A DNA stretch of 64,000 nt from Bacteroidia bacterium (GCA_030427245.1 JAUHXA010000010.1:62001-126000); one strand, 5' to 3'. Counted from the stretch's first letter, positions 44,801-53,880 are shown. Notes: generated by a model not told the origin, from the sequence alone. Translations and numbers: made by a program.

Positions 44801-46792
44801 TCACGATTTATTACCCAAACTCCCAATCCCTCTCCAAAAAATCTTCCAATCTGTGCTCGTATGATAATCCTTCGCATAGAGCCAATTCAAGCGGTTTCGG
44901 GTAGCCTCGTCATAGCTATATTCAGACAACAAATCCGTAGGATTCAGCACTCCGTTTTTGATTTTAGGTAGCCGTTTCTGCTCTTTATTCACTTCTACTT
45001 GTGCATAACCCACCCAAGAAAGACGACTTATCAACACTTTCCACCAGTTTGCCCACAATCCTTTGCGGTTTTCCACCAAGAATACAAAAAACGGAAACCC
45101 CATCAAAACGATGATACACAACAAAATATCCAACATACGCTTATTTCTTCGATAGCGATTTTGGTGGATAAGTAGGGAGGTGTCGACTGTGTATAAATCC
45201 CCTGCCGTATTCTTCGAGTTGCTGCCGATGATGCTGTTGCTGTTTGCAGGAACGATTTTGAAATCAATGTCTTTACCCAAAGTCTCCATCCATTGCATGA
45301 TTTCCTTGGCGGAAATGCTTTTGCTGCAAAAAATCACCTCTTCAATTCCGTAAATTTCTACTGTTTGCTTCAATGCTTCAATAGATGCCAAAAGAGGAAA
45401 TTTTCCTTCAATCAGTGCCTCCTCTCCTACTCTTTTCCTTTCAGTATTCACATACCCCATTACTTCAATAGCCGCCTCGACTTCTTTCAAAAGCCCTTTC
45501 ACCCGCTTTGCCTCTTCAAAATCGCCCACAATGACCGCCCGTTTTTCGACCGTTTCCCCCAAACGAAAATCCCCCTTTTGCAGAAAATGTGCCGTCAAAC
45601 GCCAACCGACCGTTGTGAAAGCCGCCCAAGCCGTTCCCAACAAAATCATACCCCTCGAAAAACGCATTTCTTCAGGCAAAAAACCATACAAAGCTGCAAT
45701 CAACACACTACCCATCAATACGCCCCGCACAATTTTGGAAGGCTGAGTAGGTTTGTCATAGCCTCCACTAAAAAAGATAGCTGACAACCAAATCGCAATG
45801 TAAATCGGCACATTCACCAGCATATACTCCAAAGGATAGGGATTCAAATGCACCCTTGTTTCCCAAAAATGCTTCACCCAATACATTCCGCCATACATCA
45901 CCAAAGCATCTGCAATCGGCACAGCTGCACGCCCCAAAAAGTTCTGAAAAAGGGTCAGTGCTGCATGAAAATAAATCGCCACTTTGATGCCTGCAATGTA
46001 GAGCCACGCTTTCTGGGATTTGAAGTGCTTTTGAGCAAAAATAATCATGGCATTGTAGAACACCCGCACATAGTTAAGGCTGCCTTTTTTAGTGCTTTCG
46101 CCTTTGTAGTGAATGATTTGGGTGTAGGGATAGTAGTAGTTTTTAAAACCGCCCTGCAAAATCCGCCAAGATAGGTCAATGTCTTCTCCATACATAAAAA
46201 ACGTTTCGTCCAACAAGCCAATCTCATCCAACACGCTTTTCCGCATCAACATAAACGCCCCCGCCAATACTTCAACTTCTTGCACCTCATTCGGGTCTAA
46301 ATGCCCCAAATAGTACCAATTGAAGGTTTTGGATTTAGAAAAGACTTTCGACAGCCCAAACATTTTGCAGAACGCAACGCTTGGGCTGGGCAATCCTCGT
46401 TTGGATTCGGGCAAAAATTCCCCTTTTCCATCTATCATTTTCACCCCCAAACCGCCTGCATCTTCGTGGGCATCCATAAACTCAATTACCTCCTCAAAGG
46501 TATCTTCCGCCACGACTGTATCGGGATTCAAGAGCAAAATGTATTCTCCTTTGGCTTGTCGAATCGCCTGGTTATTGGCAGTCGAAAAACCCGTATTTTT
46601 TTGATTGGCAATCAATTGCACTTCGGGAAATTGATTTTGGACGAGTTCTACCGAATTGTCATGGGAGTTGTTGTCAACCACAAATACCTCTGCTTCCCAT
46701 CCCTTTCCTTCAATGGCTTCCCGCACCGATAGCAATGCCTGCTCTAAAAAGTAGGCAACATTGTAGCTGACGATGATAATGGAGAGTTTCAT
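44801..46792 (-). CDS. Fused GT2 glycosyltransferase and degenerate sugar-phosphate transferase-like protein
   Basis: 663 residues. Residues 1-240 are a family 2 glycosyltransferase (LSIIIVSYNVAYFLEQALLS; LLLNPDTVVAE as DxD-like; GAFMLMRKSVLDEIGLLDE; FFMYGEDIDLSWR), rhamnosyltransferase-like. Membrane helices lie at about 265-400. Next is a Rossmann-like domain (KRAVIVGDFEEAKRVKGLL) as found in polyprenyl sugar-phosphate transferases. The end resembles their catalytic domain (RNKRMLDILLCIIVLMGF; RLPKIKNGVLNP) but lacks the usual FRxxRxGxxG/KFRSM core. It probably adds a sugar in surface polysaccharide assembly; the second half is likely structural or regulatory. Confidence 0.8.
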   Translation of the reverse strand: MKLSIIIVSYNVAYFLEQALLSVREAIEGKGWEAEVFVVDNNSHDNSVELVQNQFPEVQLIANQKNTGFSTANNQAIRQAKGEYILLLNPDTVVAEDTFEEVIEFMDAHEDAGGLGVKMIDGKGEFLPESKRGLPSPSVAFCKMFGLSKVFSKSKTFNWYYLGHLDPNEVQEVEVLAGAFMLMRKSVLDEIGLLDETFFMYGEDIDLSWRILQGGFKNYYYPYTQIIHYKGESTKKGSLNYVRVFYNAMIIFAQKHFKSQKAWLYIAGIKVAIYFHAALTLFQNFLGRAAVPIADALVMYGGMYWVKHFWETRVHLNPYPLEYMLVNVPIYIAIWLSAIFFSGGYDKPTQPSKIVRGVLMGSVLIAALYGFLPEEMRFSRGMILLGTAWAAFTTVGWRLTAHFLQKGDFRLGETVEKRAVIVGDFEEAKRVKGLLKEVEAAIEVMGYVNTERKRVGEEALIEGKFPLLASIEALKQTVEIYGIEEVIFCSKSISAKEIMQWMETLGKDIDFKIVPANSNSIIGSNSKNTAGDLYTVDTSLLIHQNRYRRNKRMLDILLCIIVLMGFPFFVFLVENRKGLWANWWKVLISRLSWVGYAQVEVNKEQKRLPKIKNGVLNPTDLLSEYSYDEATRNRLNWLYAKDYHTSTDWKIFWRGIGSLGNKS

Positions 46793-47189
46793 GGGATGTT
46801 TTAGATTTTGAAGGCGATTGGGAAAGCAAATTTAAGCAATTCGTTTTAGGATTTGGTCACATTTGAAGCCTTGAACAGAAATCTCGTATTGAAAGGAATT
46901 TCTGCACTTGGTATAGCGTATTTACCAATGCGTTGTACGAGATTCTTTTTCATAGTAGATTCATGTTCAAGGCTGATAGAATAACCCCCAATGAAAAAAT
47001 TAGTACTTCCTCCTTTACTTCAATCTCTCTCAAAATCAATCTAAAAAACATCTCCTCAAAAAATTTTTTACTTTTTTTTAGCCAAACAACTAAAAAAATT
47101 AGTTTTTATGCCAAAAATGTTAGTATATTTGTATCGTGAAGCTAATAGTAATAGCATTTTTCTATTTTCAACCTCCAAACCTTATACTT
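46793..47189. other. Divergent intergenic stretch with a long folded sequence
   Basis: Holds a three-tier inverted repeat at 46867-46974 and the promoter of the transglycosylase gene (47124-47131). Nothing that looks like a gene. Confidence 0.55.
47124..47131 (+). promoter_or_regulatory. -7 box (TATATTTG) upstream of the transglycosylase gene
   Basis: Exact TAnnTTTG match. Transcription would begin near 47138, i.e. after the GTG at 47136. This argues for the ATG at 47190 as the true start. Confidence 0.5.
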
Positions 47190-47906
47190 ATGATACCTAC
47201 TATTACAGAAAAAAAAGTCTTACTTGATTTTAGAGCAGCCAGTATGATTGTGATGATTGTCATCATGACCAATGGATTTACCTATGCTCTCTTCAACAAA
47301 AGTGCAGCAGGTGCGAGTCTTTCTAATGCAAACGCTACGGAAGTTGCTGCCGAACAATTGTACTTACTCGACCAAGCAAGTGTATTTGTAAACGATGTGG
47401 ACAAATTTGAAAAAAAGGTCAGAAAAGTTAGTAAAAAACTATCTGTCCCCGCTGAATGGCTAATGGCAGTTATGTACAGTGAATCAAAATTTGATGCCTC
47501 TGTATCGAATCACCGAGGAAGTGGTGCAACGGGTTTGATTCAATGGATGCCTACAACAGCCCAAGATTTTGACATCACCGTAGAAAAACTACGCAACCTA
47601 AACCACAGCGAGCAATTGGACTATGTCTATGACTATCTTGACCGAGTGCGCCGAAAATACAAGCAATACGAAACACTGACTGAACTGTATTTGGCGATTC
47701 TATACCCGAAAGCGATTGGTGAAGATTACTGCTATACGATGTATGCAAAACCTTCTGAAGCTTACAAACTAAACATTGGTTTGGACATTGACAAAGATGG
47801 ACGAGTGACAGTAAAAGATATTGATGATAGAATGAAAAAAATGTATCCAACGGCTTATATGGCAGAACTCGAAAAAGGAACTGTTTGGAGTTTCTTGGGT
47901 ATGTAG
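47190..47906 (+). CDS. Lytic transglycosylase (SLT domain)
   Basis: 238 residues from the ATG at 47190. N-terminal membrane helix or signal anchor (ASMIVMIVIMTNGFTYALF), linker, then an SLT lysozyme-like domain with the catalytic Glu in AVMYSESKFDASVSN and GSGATGLIQWMPTTAQDF. The C-terminal part carries a calcium-loop-like DIDKDGRVTVKDID. It cleaves peptidoglycan glycan strands. The GTG at 47136 is in frame but lies at or before the predicted transcription start. Ends with a strong terminator at 48014. Confidence 0.85.
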   Translation: MIPTITEKKVLLDFRAASMIVMIVIMTNGFTYALFNKSAAGASLSNANATEVAAEQLYLLDQASVFVNDVDKFEKKVRKVSKKLSVPAEWLMAVMYSESKFDASVSNHRGSGATGLIQWMPTTAQDFDITVEKLRNLNHSEQLDYVYDYLDRVRRKYKQYETLTELYLAILYPKAIGEDYCYTMYAKPSEAYKLNIGLDIDKDGRVTVKDIDDRMKKMYPTAYMAELEKGTVWSFLGM

Positions 47907-48013
47907 TCCTCTGAAATATAAGACTATTTGGAGGTCAAATATAAAGAATGATGGATGGATTAGTGACTTGTAAGTTGTTTCGACTTTATTGGCTAATCAA
48001 AAATCAGAAAAAT

Positions 48014-48051
48014 AACCCACCCACAAATTCGATTGGATTTGTGGGTGGGTT
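48014..48051. terminator. Bidirectional terminator between transglycosylase and MFS genes
   Basis: 15-bp stem AACCCACCCACAAAT / ATTTGTGGGTGGGTT, 8-base loop, followed by a T-run. Confidence 0.9.
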
Positions 48052-48117
48052 TTTATTTTATTCTGTGTGGAATTTGCAATTATTGAAATTCAAACTATCA
48101 CCATTTTCTCCCAACTC

Positions 48118-49302
48118 TTATTGTTTTCTTTGATTATTGCCAATCACCCCCAAACAAACCAATCCAACCACACCAAAAATCACAAAAGCCACCAACAGTG
48201 CTTCCTGAATGGTATAAACATCTGTTATCCAACCCAAAAACGGGGCAAGCACTGCAAAAATCAATCGAAACAAAAACGAGCGAATAGACAGCACCGTAGC
48301 CCGTCTATCAGAAGAAGTATGACTGTTAATGAAGTTATTGAAGGTTGGAGTAGCGATTCCTCTCCCAATATAGACGACAAACAAAAAGGCAATTCCCACC
48401 ATTGCAGGCGAAAAAGCTGCCCCCAAGTATCCGCCCACAATCAGCACAAAAACGCCCCACATCAAGCCCAAAGCCGTAACACTGTCTTCTACTTTGTGAG
48501 CAAACCACGAAGCCACTCCAACCGTAAGATTCAATGCAGTCCAAAGAATGCCATAATAGACCAACGGAACTTCTGCAAACAAAAAATAAGGCTGTGCAAA
48601 CCAAGCGATTGTAATAGTAGCACCGCCCATAAGTGAAGCATACAAAATCAACCATTTTAGTTCTTGATTCCCCACAAAAACATAGTGAATCGTATCCTTG
48701 ATGTTTTGCCAATTACTTTTGGTCGAGAAAACTTGTGTTCTTTCAGGCTCAACCAAACTGATTGCTGCAAAAATACCGATAACAGAAACGGCTGCTTGTC
48801 CATAAAAAGGGAAAACCAAGCTAAAATGCGCTGCCAACAAACCGCCCAAAACTCCTGCAATCGCTTCCGCAAAATTCCCAATCGCATAGTATTTCCCCTC
48901 CAATTTGACATATTCCGAAGTGCGGTCGAGTCGCAACAAAGTATCGTACAACAAAGCAGAATCTGATCCCGACACAAAACTTGTTCCAATTCCCAAAGTC
49001 ACCGCCGCCACCAAAAAGCCCATAAAACCGCTTGTCAAACAATAGAATACATAACCCACAAAAACCAAAACACTCCCCACTATCAGCGATTTTCTACGCC
49101 CCAAAACATCCCCCATATACCCCGAAGGCACTTCCATCAAGACCACTGCAATCGAAAAAATGGATTGAATCACCATCACATCTTGTATGTCCATTCCACT
49201 TTCTTGATAAAAAAGCACAATAATGGGCATGACCAACAAAAACCATTTCGATATTTTCAACCAATAGAGCTTGTATATATTGGAGGCTAAGTTTTTTTCC
49301 AT
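48118..49302 (-). CDS. MFS transporter
   Basis: 394 residues with about 12 transmembrane helices in two halves and the MFS loop motif GDVLGRRKSLIVGSVLV between helices 2 and 3. The N-terminus KWFLLVMPIIVLFYQESGMD fits the DHA/multidrug-like subset without a signal peptide. Substrate cannot be predicted. The same strand holds waaA upstream, 102 bp away; co-transcription is possible. ATG at 49302. Confidence 0.85.
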   Translation of the reverse strand: MEKNLASNIYKLYWLKISKWFLLVMPIIVLFYQESGMDIQDVMVIQSIFSIAVVLMEVPSGYMGDVLGRRKSLIVGSVLVFVGYVFYCLTSGFMGFLVAAVTLGIGTSFVSGSDSALLYDTLLRLDRTSEYVKLEGKYYAIGNFAEAIAGVLGGLLAAHFSLVFPFYGQAAVSVIGIFAAISLVEPERTQVFSTKSNWQNIKDTIHYVFVGNQELKWLILYASLMGGATITIAWFAQPYFLFAEVPLVYYGILWTALNLTVGVASWFAHKVEDSVTALGLMWGVFVLIVGGYLGAAFSPAMVGIAFLFVVYIGRGIATPTFNNFINSHTSSDRRATVLSIRSFLFRLIFAVLAPFLGWITDVYTIQEALLVAFVIFGVVGLVCLGVIGNNQRKQ

Positions 49303-49404
49303 AGAGTAGTTACATATAAAATCCCAACATAGTTCCTAAGTCCATATAATTGTAGTGTGAACAAAATCAAGTGAGCAAGTCCTTTTCCATCTACAAGTTC
49401 ATGT

Positions 49405-50826
49405 TCACAAATACCCACTCAAAACCTTCAAAATCAACTCACTCCCACCTTTATTCTTCAAAACATATGCTCGACTTGCCGTTGAAGCCTCTTTATACAA
49501 AACCTCATTCTCCTGCAATTCCCTCACCTTCAATACTAAATCCTCCACTCCTTCAATACAATACGCTCCTCCCCCTTCAATCAAATCCACCGCCTCCTGA
49601 AACTTTTCATAATTCGGTCCAAAGAAAATCGGCACCCCAAAAACAGCCGCCTCCAATATATTATGAATCCCAGCCCCAAAACCACCACCAATAAACACAT
49701 AATCAGCATATTGATACATACTCGACAACATTCCAATATTGTCAATAATCAATACTTGAATATCCTCTCCTTCAAAATCGGTCTCTTCACTACAATTAGA
49801 ATAACGCACGCTTTTGACCGTCAAAAGTGCTTCAATCTGAAGCAAATGCTTTTCATGAATTTCATGTGGAGCGATTACAAAACAGTAATTATCAACACCC
49901 TTCCCTCCATTTTCCACAAATCTCTCCACCTCCCTACCTGCACCTCCAATACTTCTCTCCACCTCCCCGTCTCTCCGTTCAAAATCCCTCTGTGCCACTG
50001 AGTCTCCGTGTTCATTTTTTGTATCAGTTAAGAATTGAGCTAAAATTTCCTCATCTTTCGACCAAGTACTCCCCGCTACCCAAAGTTTTGCATCACCTTT
50101 GAAAACCTCCACAATAGGAATCTGTTTGGCTGTTTGGCTGTTGTCAAAAACCCTATCCAAACGAGTATCTCCTGCAATGCTGACCTTCTCCATTCCAATA
50201 TTTTGCAGCAATTGAAGAGACTCCTCGTTTTGCACAAAAATATGCTCACAATACTCCAACAAAGCACGAAACAAACTACCATACCATTTGAAGAAATGTT
50301 GATTCGGGCGAAAAATAGCCGACACAATGAAAATGGGAATGTTGCGCTCCTTCAATGCTTCAAAATAATAGTACCAAAATTCGTATTTCACAAACACCAC
50401 CAAATCAGGCTTCAAAGCCTCAACAAATTGCTGAGCATTTCGTCGGCTGTCCAAAGGCAGATAATACACATAGTCCGCAACGGTGTAGTTTTTGCGGATT
50501 TCGTAGCCCGAAGGAGAGAAAAAGGTCAAAACCAAAATACAGTTGGGATACCGCTTTTTGATGCCTTCCATAATCGGTCGCCCCTGCTCAAACTCCCCCA
50601 AACTTGCGGCATGAAGCCAAACGGTTTTTCGCTTTTCTCCATTCTCCACCCGCTTCAATTCACCAAAATCCACCTTCACCTTTTGCAGCAAACCCTTTCG
50701 ACCTGCCACCCATTTTTGGGCTTTGGGATTGAAGACTGCCGCCATTCTGATGAAAGTTTGATAAATCATCAACACCAAGTTATACAGCAAAAGTGAACTT
50801 CTAAAGCGTTTATTGAAGGAATTCAT
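49405..50826 (-). CDS. waaA: 3-deoxy-D-manno-octulosonic acid (Kdo) transferase with inserted segment
   Basis: 473 residues against roughly 410-430 in relatives. N-terminal membrane anchor (SSLLLYNLVLMIYQTF), GT-B N-domain with the catalytic Glu region in WLHAASLGEFEQGRP and VFVKYEFWYYYF, and the C-domain with IAPHEIHEKHLLQIEALL, FIGGGFGAGIHNILEAAVFG and FFGPNYEKFQEAVDLI. It transfers Kdo to lipid A precursor at the inner membrane. Residues about 269-311 form an extra hydrophilic, Arg/Glu/Gly-rich stretch encoded by a repeat-like DNA segment (see findings), placed in a loop between AGSTWSKDEEI and FVIAPHE. The frame is intact, so the enzyme is probably still active. Confidence 0.9.
   Translation of the reverse strand: MNSFNKRFRSSLLLYNLVLMIYQTFIRMAAVFNPKAQKWVAGRKGLLQKVKVDFGELKRVENGEKRKTVWLHAASLGEFEQGRPIMEGIKKRYPNCILVLTFFSPSGYEIRKNYTVADYVYYLPLDSRRNAQQFVEALKPDLVVFVKYEFWYYYFEALKERNIPIFIVSAIFRPNQHFFKWYGSLFRALLEYCEHIFVQNEESLQLLQNIGMEKVSIAGDTRLDRVFDNSQTAKQIPIVEVFKGDAKLWVAGSTWSKDEEILAQFLTDTKNEHGDSVAQRDFERRDGEVERSIGGAGREVERFVENGGKGVDNYCFVIAPHEIHEKHLLQIEALLTVKSVRYSNCSEETDFEGEDIQVLIIDNIGMLSSMYQYADYVFIGGGFGAGIHNILEAAVFGVPIFFGPNYEKFQEAVDLIEGGGAYCIEGVEDLVLKVRELQENEVLYKEASTASRAYVLKNKGGSELILKVLSGYL
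49893..50022 (-). repeat. Repeat-like segment inserted in frame in waaA
   Basis: On the minus strand it reads AACACGGAGACTCAGTGGCA then CAGAGGGATTTTGAACGGAG and further GGAGGTGGAGAGA units. It resembles the dispersed ACGGAGACACAGAGGCACAG-type intergenic repeat seen in many environmental genomes (from memory). No stop codon occurs in the waaA frame. Confidence 0.55.
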
Positions 50827-51250
50827 ATTTTCTATTTGGCTGCAAATTTCTTAAAAATTTACTTAAAGCCCTTAAAACACCCCAATTCTCCAAAATATAC
50901 ATAAGCATCCCCAGCATCCACAGCATCCACCAAGCATCCACTGCATCCACAGCATCCACAGCATCCACAGCATCCACAGCATCCACAGCATCAACAGCAT
51001 CCACAGCATCAACAGTATCCACCAAGCACCCACAGAATCAACCAAGCACCCACAGAATCAACCAAGCACCCACAGAATCAACCAAGCACCCACAGAATCA
51101 ACCAAGCATCCACAGCATCCACAGCATCCACAGCATCCACAGCATCCCCAAGAATTAACAAAACTTAATGCTATTTAGAATTAATTGGCATTGATTCTCA
51201 TTCGTAAGGCTTATTATTGTAGCGTATTTCAAATCCAAAAAATAGATATT
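50827..51250. other. Divergent intergenic stretch dominated by a minisatellite
   Basis: Between waaA and the aspartic protease. About 250 bp is tandem repeat (50903-51149). Outside it are short AT-rich flanks presumably carrying the two promoters. The open frames across the repeat (for example VDAVDA on the minus strand) are by-products of the repeat. Confidence 0.7.
50903..51149. repeat. Compound minisatellite: 9-bp CAGCATCCA and 20-bp units
   Basis: About ten near-perfect 9-bp CAGCATCCA units, then four perfect 20-bp units ACCAAGCACCCACAGAATCA (51021-51100), then four or five more 9-bp units. Strand-asymmetric (C/A-rich on plus). No spacers, so it is not a CRISPR. Confidence 0.95.
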
Positions 51251-52183
51251 ATGCAAAAACTGACCCTTTTGTACCTAGCAGTCCTATGTCTTGTACTCAC
51301 CTATTCCCTCACCCACGCCCACATCAATACGCCAACGGACGAAGAAGAAACGGCTGCCAAAAGCTTTACCCAAATCTCCTTTGAACTCATTCACAAACTC
51401 ATCGTTGTGGAAGCCACAGTAGATGGACAGACAGGCAAATTCATCTTAGACAGTGGTGCCTCTGACCTATACCTAAACGAAAAATACTTCACTGCTCATT
51501 ACGAACCACAAGAAAATACCTATGCAGGAGGCATTCACGACAAAAATCCGACCGTTGGGATTTACATTTCCAAAAAATTCCAGTGGGGCAACCTAAAATT
51601 GAAGAAAATACGTGCTTACACCAATAATTTGCAGCACCTCGAAAATGTTCTACAACAAAAAATTATGGGCTTGATTGGTTATCCGATTTTGAAAAAATAC
51701 GAACTCTTGATAGACTACAACAAACGCACTTTAGGAATTTTTCAGCTCGACAAAAAAGGCAACTGCTTGTATAAACGTGCTTCAAAAAAACCGACTCACA
51801 TTCTCCCTTTCAAAATGTCGCAACATTTCCCTGTTGTAGAAGGCGAGATTGCAGGACGAAAAGTGCGATTGGGTTTGGACACAGGCGCAAGTATTGGTTT
51901 TTTAGACCAAAAATTGCTCAAACATTTTGGAGAGGAAGTAGAATTGAAAGCTAATGGGAATGTATCAGGAGTACATGGTACTCGACAATCGGTCACGAGA
52001 GGCAATGTCAATCAAATCAATATAAATTTTCTTCAATTGAAGGATATGGAAGTCGCTTTCTCCAATATGGAACATTTCAAGCAAGACTACCGAAGCTTTA
52101 TTGACGGTTTGATAGGTTACGCTTTTTTCAGCAATGCGCCTATTGCGATTAATTATTTGAAGAAGCAGTTGTTTATTTGGTGA
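51251..52183 (+). CDS. Two-lobed retropepsin-like aspartic protease
   Basis: 310 residues from the ATG at 51251; the in-frame start at 51185 would add 22 residues before the signal peptide. Signal peptide (LTLLYLAVLCLVLTYSLTHA). Two catalytic motifs: FILDSGAS (Asp67) and LGLDTGAS (Asp210). Each is followed ~75 residues later by the flap-side GLIGYPIL or GLIGYAFF. The two halves are clear copies of one retropepsin unit, so a pepsin-like monomer is expected. Exported, probably periplasmic. Substrate unknown. Alone in its transcription unit. Confidence 0.85.
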   Translation: MQKLTLLYLAVLCLVLTYSLTHAHINTPTDEEETAAKSFTQISFELIHKLIVVEATVDGQTGKFILDSGASDLYLNEKYFTAHYEPQENTYAGGIHDKNPTVGIYISKKFQWGNLKLKKIRAYTNNLQHLENVLQQKIMGLIGYPILKKYELLIDYNKRTLGIFQLDKKGNCLYKRASKKPTHILPFKMSQHFPVVEGEIAGRKVRLGLDTGASIGFLDQKLLKHFGEEVELKANGNVSGVHGTRQSVTRGNVNQININFLQLKDMEVAFSNMEHFKQDYRSFIDGLIGYAFFSNAPIAINYLKKQLFIW

Positions 52184-52298
52184 TGTAGGAAGTAGGACGT
52201 AAGACCACATTCGCTGTCAGAAGAGGGATGTCAATTTATAGATAATAAAATTACTCATAATGAAATATCTGATAGCTTCTCACCTCTTGCTTCCTTCT

Positions 52299-53876
52299 TC
52301 ATATCTTAACTTCAATCAATCCACTCTCCCCTACTTCATACTTCAATTTTGCCGCATCCAATACACTCCGCACAGCCTGTTCATCATTGCGGAAATACTC
52401 GTATAACAAAGGAATGATTTTGTATTGAAGGTGATACGCCAAGTCAAAATTGCCCATTCTGTCCTTCAAAAAATAAGCATGACCAATCTGAAATTCTCGC
52501 CCTCTGAGTTGGGTGATTTTTCGATTCATTTTTTGCAGCACATCGGGATATGCCAACTGCGGCAAATCATAGCGAGGATAAACCGCCTGGAAGTCAAAAC
52601 GCCGCCGCAAAGCCATGTCTAAGAGTGCAATGGATTTGTCGGTTGTGTTCATCGTGCCGATAATATAGAGATTGGGCGCAACTACAAAAGGCTGACCCGA
52701 AGGAAGCCGCAAACTAATTGCATTGCGCTCGTCGTAGCGTTTGTCTTTTTCGATAAGGGTAATCAATTCACCAAAAACACTCGAAATATTCGCCCGATTG
52801 ATTTCGTCAATCACCAACACATAATTTTGTCTATCTACCCGCTTTCCTTCCTTCAATTGCCGCTCATAAACTGCCTGTTCCTCATTGACCGAATAGTGGC
52901 TATATTGTGTAGATTGCAGCGGCATGGTTTGTTGAAGGTATTGCAGTAGGTGTCTATCTTTTCGAGTCAATTGCACTTTTGAAGCCAAATAGTTGAGAAT
53001 CGCTCGGTCGGCAATGCGTTTGAAAATTCCGTCTTTGAGTTCAAACTCCAAGCCTTTGTTTCGGTTGGTCATTGGACGCAAGCCCTGTATAAAATCTTCA
53101 TAGGCATAGTTGGGGTGAAAGCTGATCATTTCGATTTGGCTGCCCAAAGCTCGCTGAAAAATCGCTTGATTGACCTCATGCTCAGGGTTAGATTTGCCGA
53201 TAATTTCCGCCGCAATGTCTATACAATTGTAGGTCTTTCCTGTACCAGGAGGGCCGTAGAGCAAGAGATTTGGATTGGGGAATCTGTCTCGAATTTCTTC
53301 AAAATGTTCGGGCGGAATGTCCGATGGGTGTTCAATGCTTTTTTGGAAATCGCTGTCCAATACCTCCGACAATGCTTCAATGGTATCGGGATATTTTTCC
53401 GCCAAAAACTGCAATACCAACTCTAAGGAAAAACCCAATTGATTGACCAACGAAAAAGCATCTGGATTCGGGGTAGTGATGTCGAAATGATGTAAAACGG
53501 GCTTAGAAAGAGCATGTAAAAACTGCATCCGAATGGCAGGCGAAGGTTTATTTTTGCCGAGCTTCAATTTGGGATTACTAATGTGGTAATCAGTCGCTGC
53601 AATCCCCAAACCATAGTAATGTGTTTTGTCCATCAACACCATCAAATCTTGCCGATTCAGTTCATTGACCCATTTTGGAATCACTCGCTTGCCTCGCTTC
53701 AACTCTGATGGAGAAATTCGCTGATAATCTGTTTCGGCATCCATCCACCACAAAGCCAACAAACCTTTCTTTCTAAAATCTGTCCAATATTTCAAATCCC
53801 CAAACCGCCACATTTTTCGGGCACTCAATTGCAGTAGGTTATGGATGTGATGAATATCGGTTGCCAATTGAGACAT
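52299..53876 (-). CDS. McrB-like AAA+ ATPase without McrC
   Basis: 525 residues. An N-terminal ~200 residues without a known DNA-binding domain, then a McrB-type AAA+ motor: Walker A LLLYGPPGTGKTYN, MISFHPNYAYEDFIQGLRP, Walker B YVLVIDEINRANISSVFGEL, the signature GTMNTTDKSIALLDMALRRR, and a C-terminal lid. McrB with the nuclease McrC restricts modified DNA, but no mcrC lies on either side. Either the nuclease is elsewhere or this copy does another job. The ATG at 53876 leaves a 58-bp gap to the divergent lipoprotein gene; the start at 53912 would overlap its promoter. Confidence 0.85.
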   Translation of the reverse strand: MSQLATDIHHIHNLLQLSARKMWRFGDLKYWTDFRKKGLLALWWMDAETDYQRISPSELKRGKRVIPKWVNELNRQDLMVLMDKTHYYGLGIAATDYHISNPKLKLGKNKPSPAIRMQFLHALSKPVLHHFDITTPNPDAFSLVNQLGFSLELVLQFLAEKYPDTIEALSEVLDSDFQKSIEHPSDIPPEHFEEIRDRFPNPNLLLYGPPGTGKTYNCIDIAAEIIGKSNPEHEVNQAIFQRALGSQIEMISFHPNYAYEDFIQGLRPMTNRNKGLEFELKDGIFKRIADRAILNYLASKVQLTRKDRHLLQYLQQTMPLQSTQYSHYSVNEEQAVYERQLKEGKRVDRQNYVLVIDEINRANISSVFGELITLIEKDKRYDERNAISLRLPSGQPFVVAPNLYIIGTMNTTDKSIALLDMALRRRFDFQAVYPRYDLPQLAYPDVLQKMNRKITQLRGREFQIGHAYFLKDRMGNFDLAYHLQYKIIPLLYEYFRNDEQAVRSVLDAAKLKYEVGESGLIEVKI

Positions 53877-53880
53877 TATT

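Noticed and set aside
50810-51025. Minus-strand ORF encoding VDAVDA repeats
   Set aside because: By-product of the minisatellite; no start context and no domain.
50903-51149. CRISPR array
   Set aside because: Units are 9 and 20 bp, directly abutting, with no spacers and no cas genes.
50903-51149. DnaA-box cluster / replication origin, because GCATCCACA matches TTATCCACA at 7 of 9 bases
   Set aside because: No exact DnaA box, no dnaA or dnaN nearby, and the match follows from a single repeated word.
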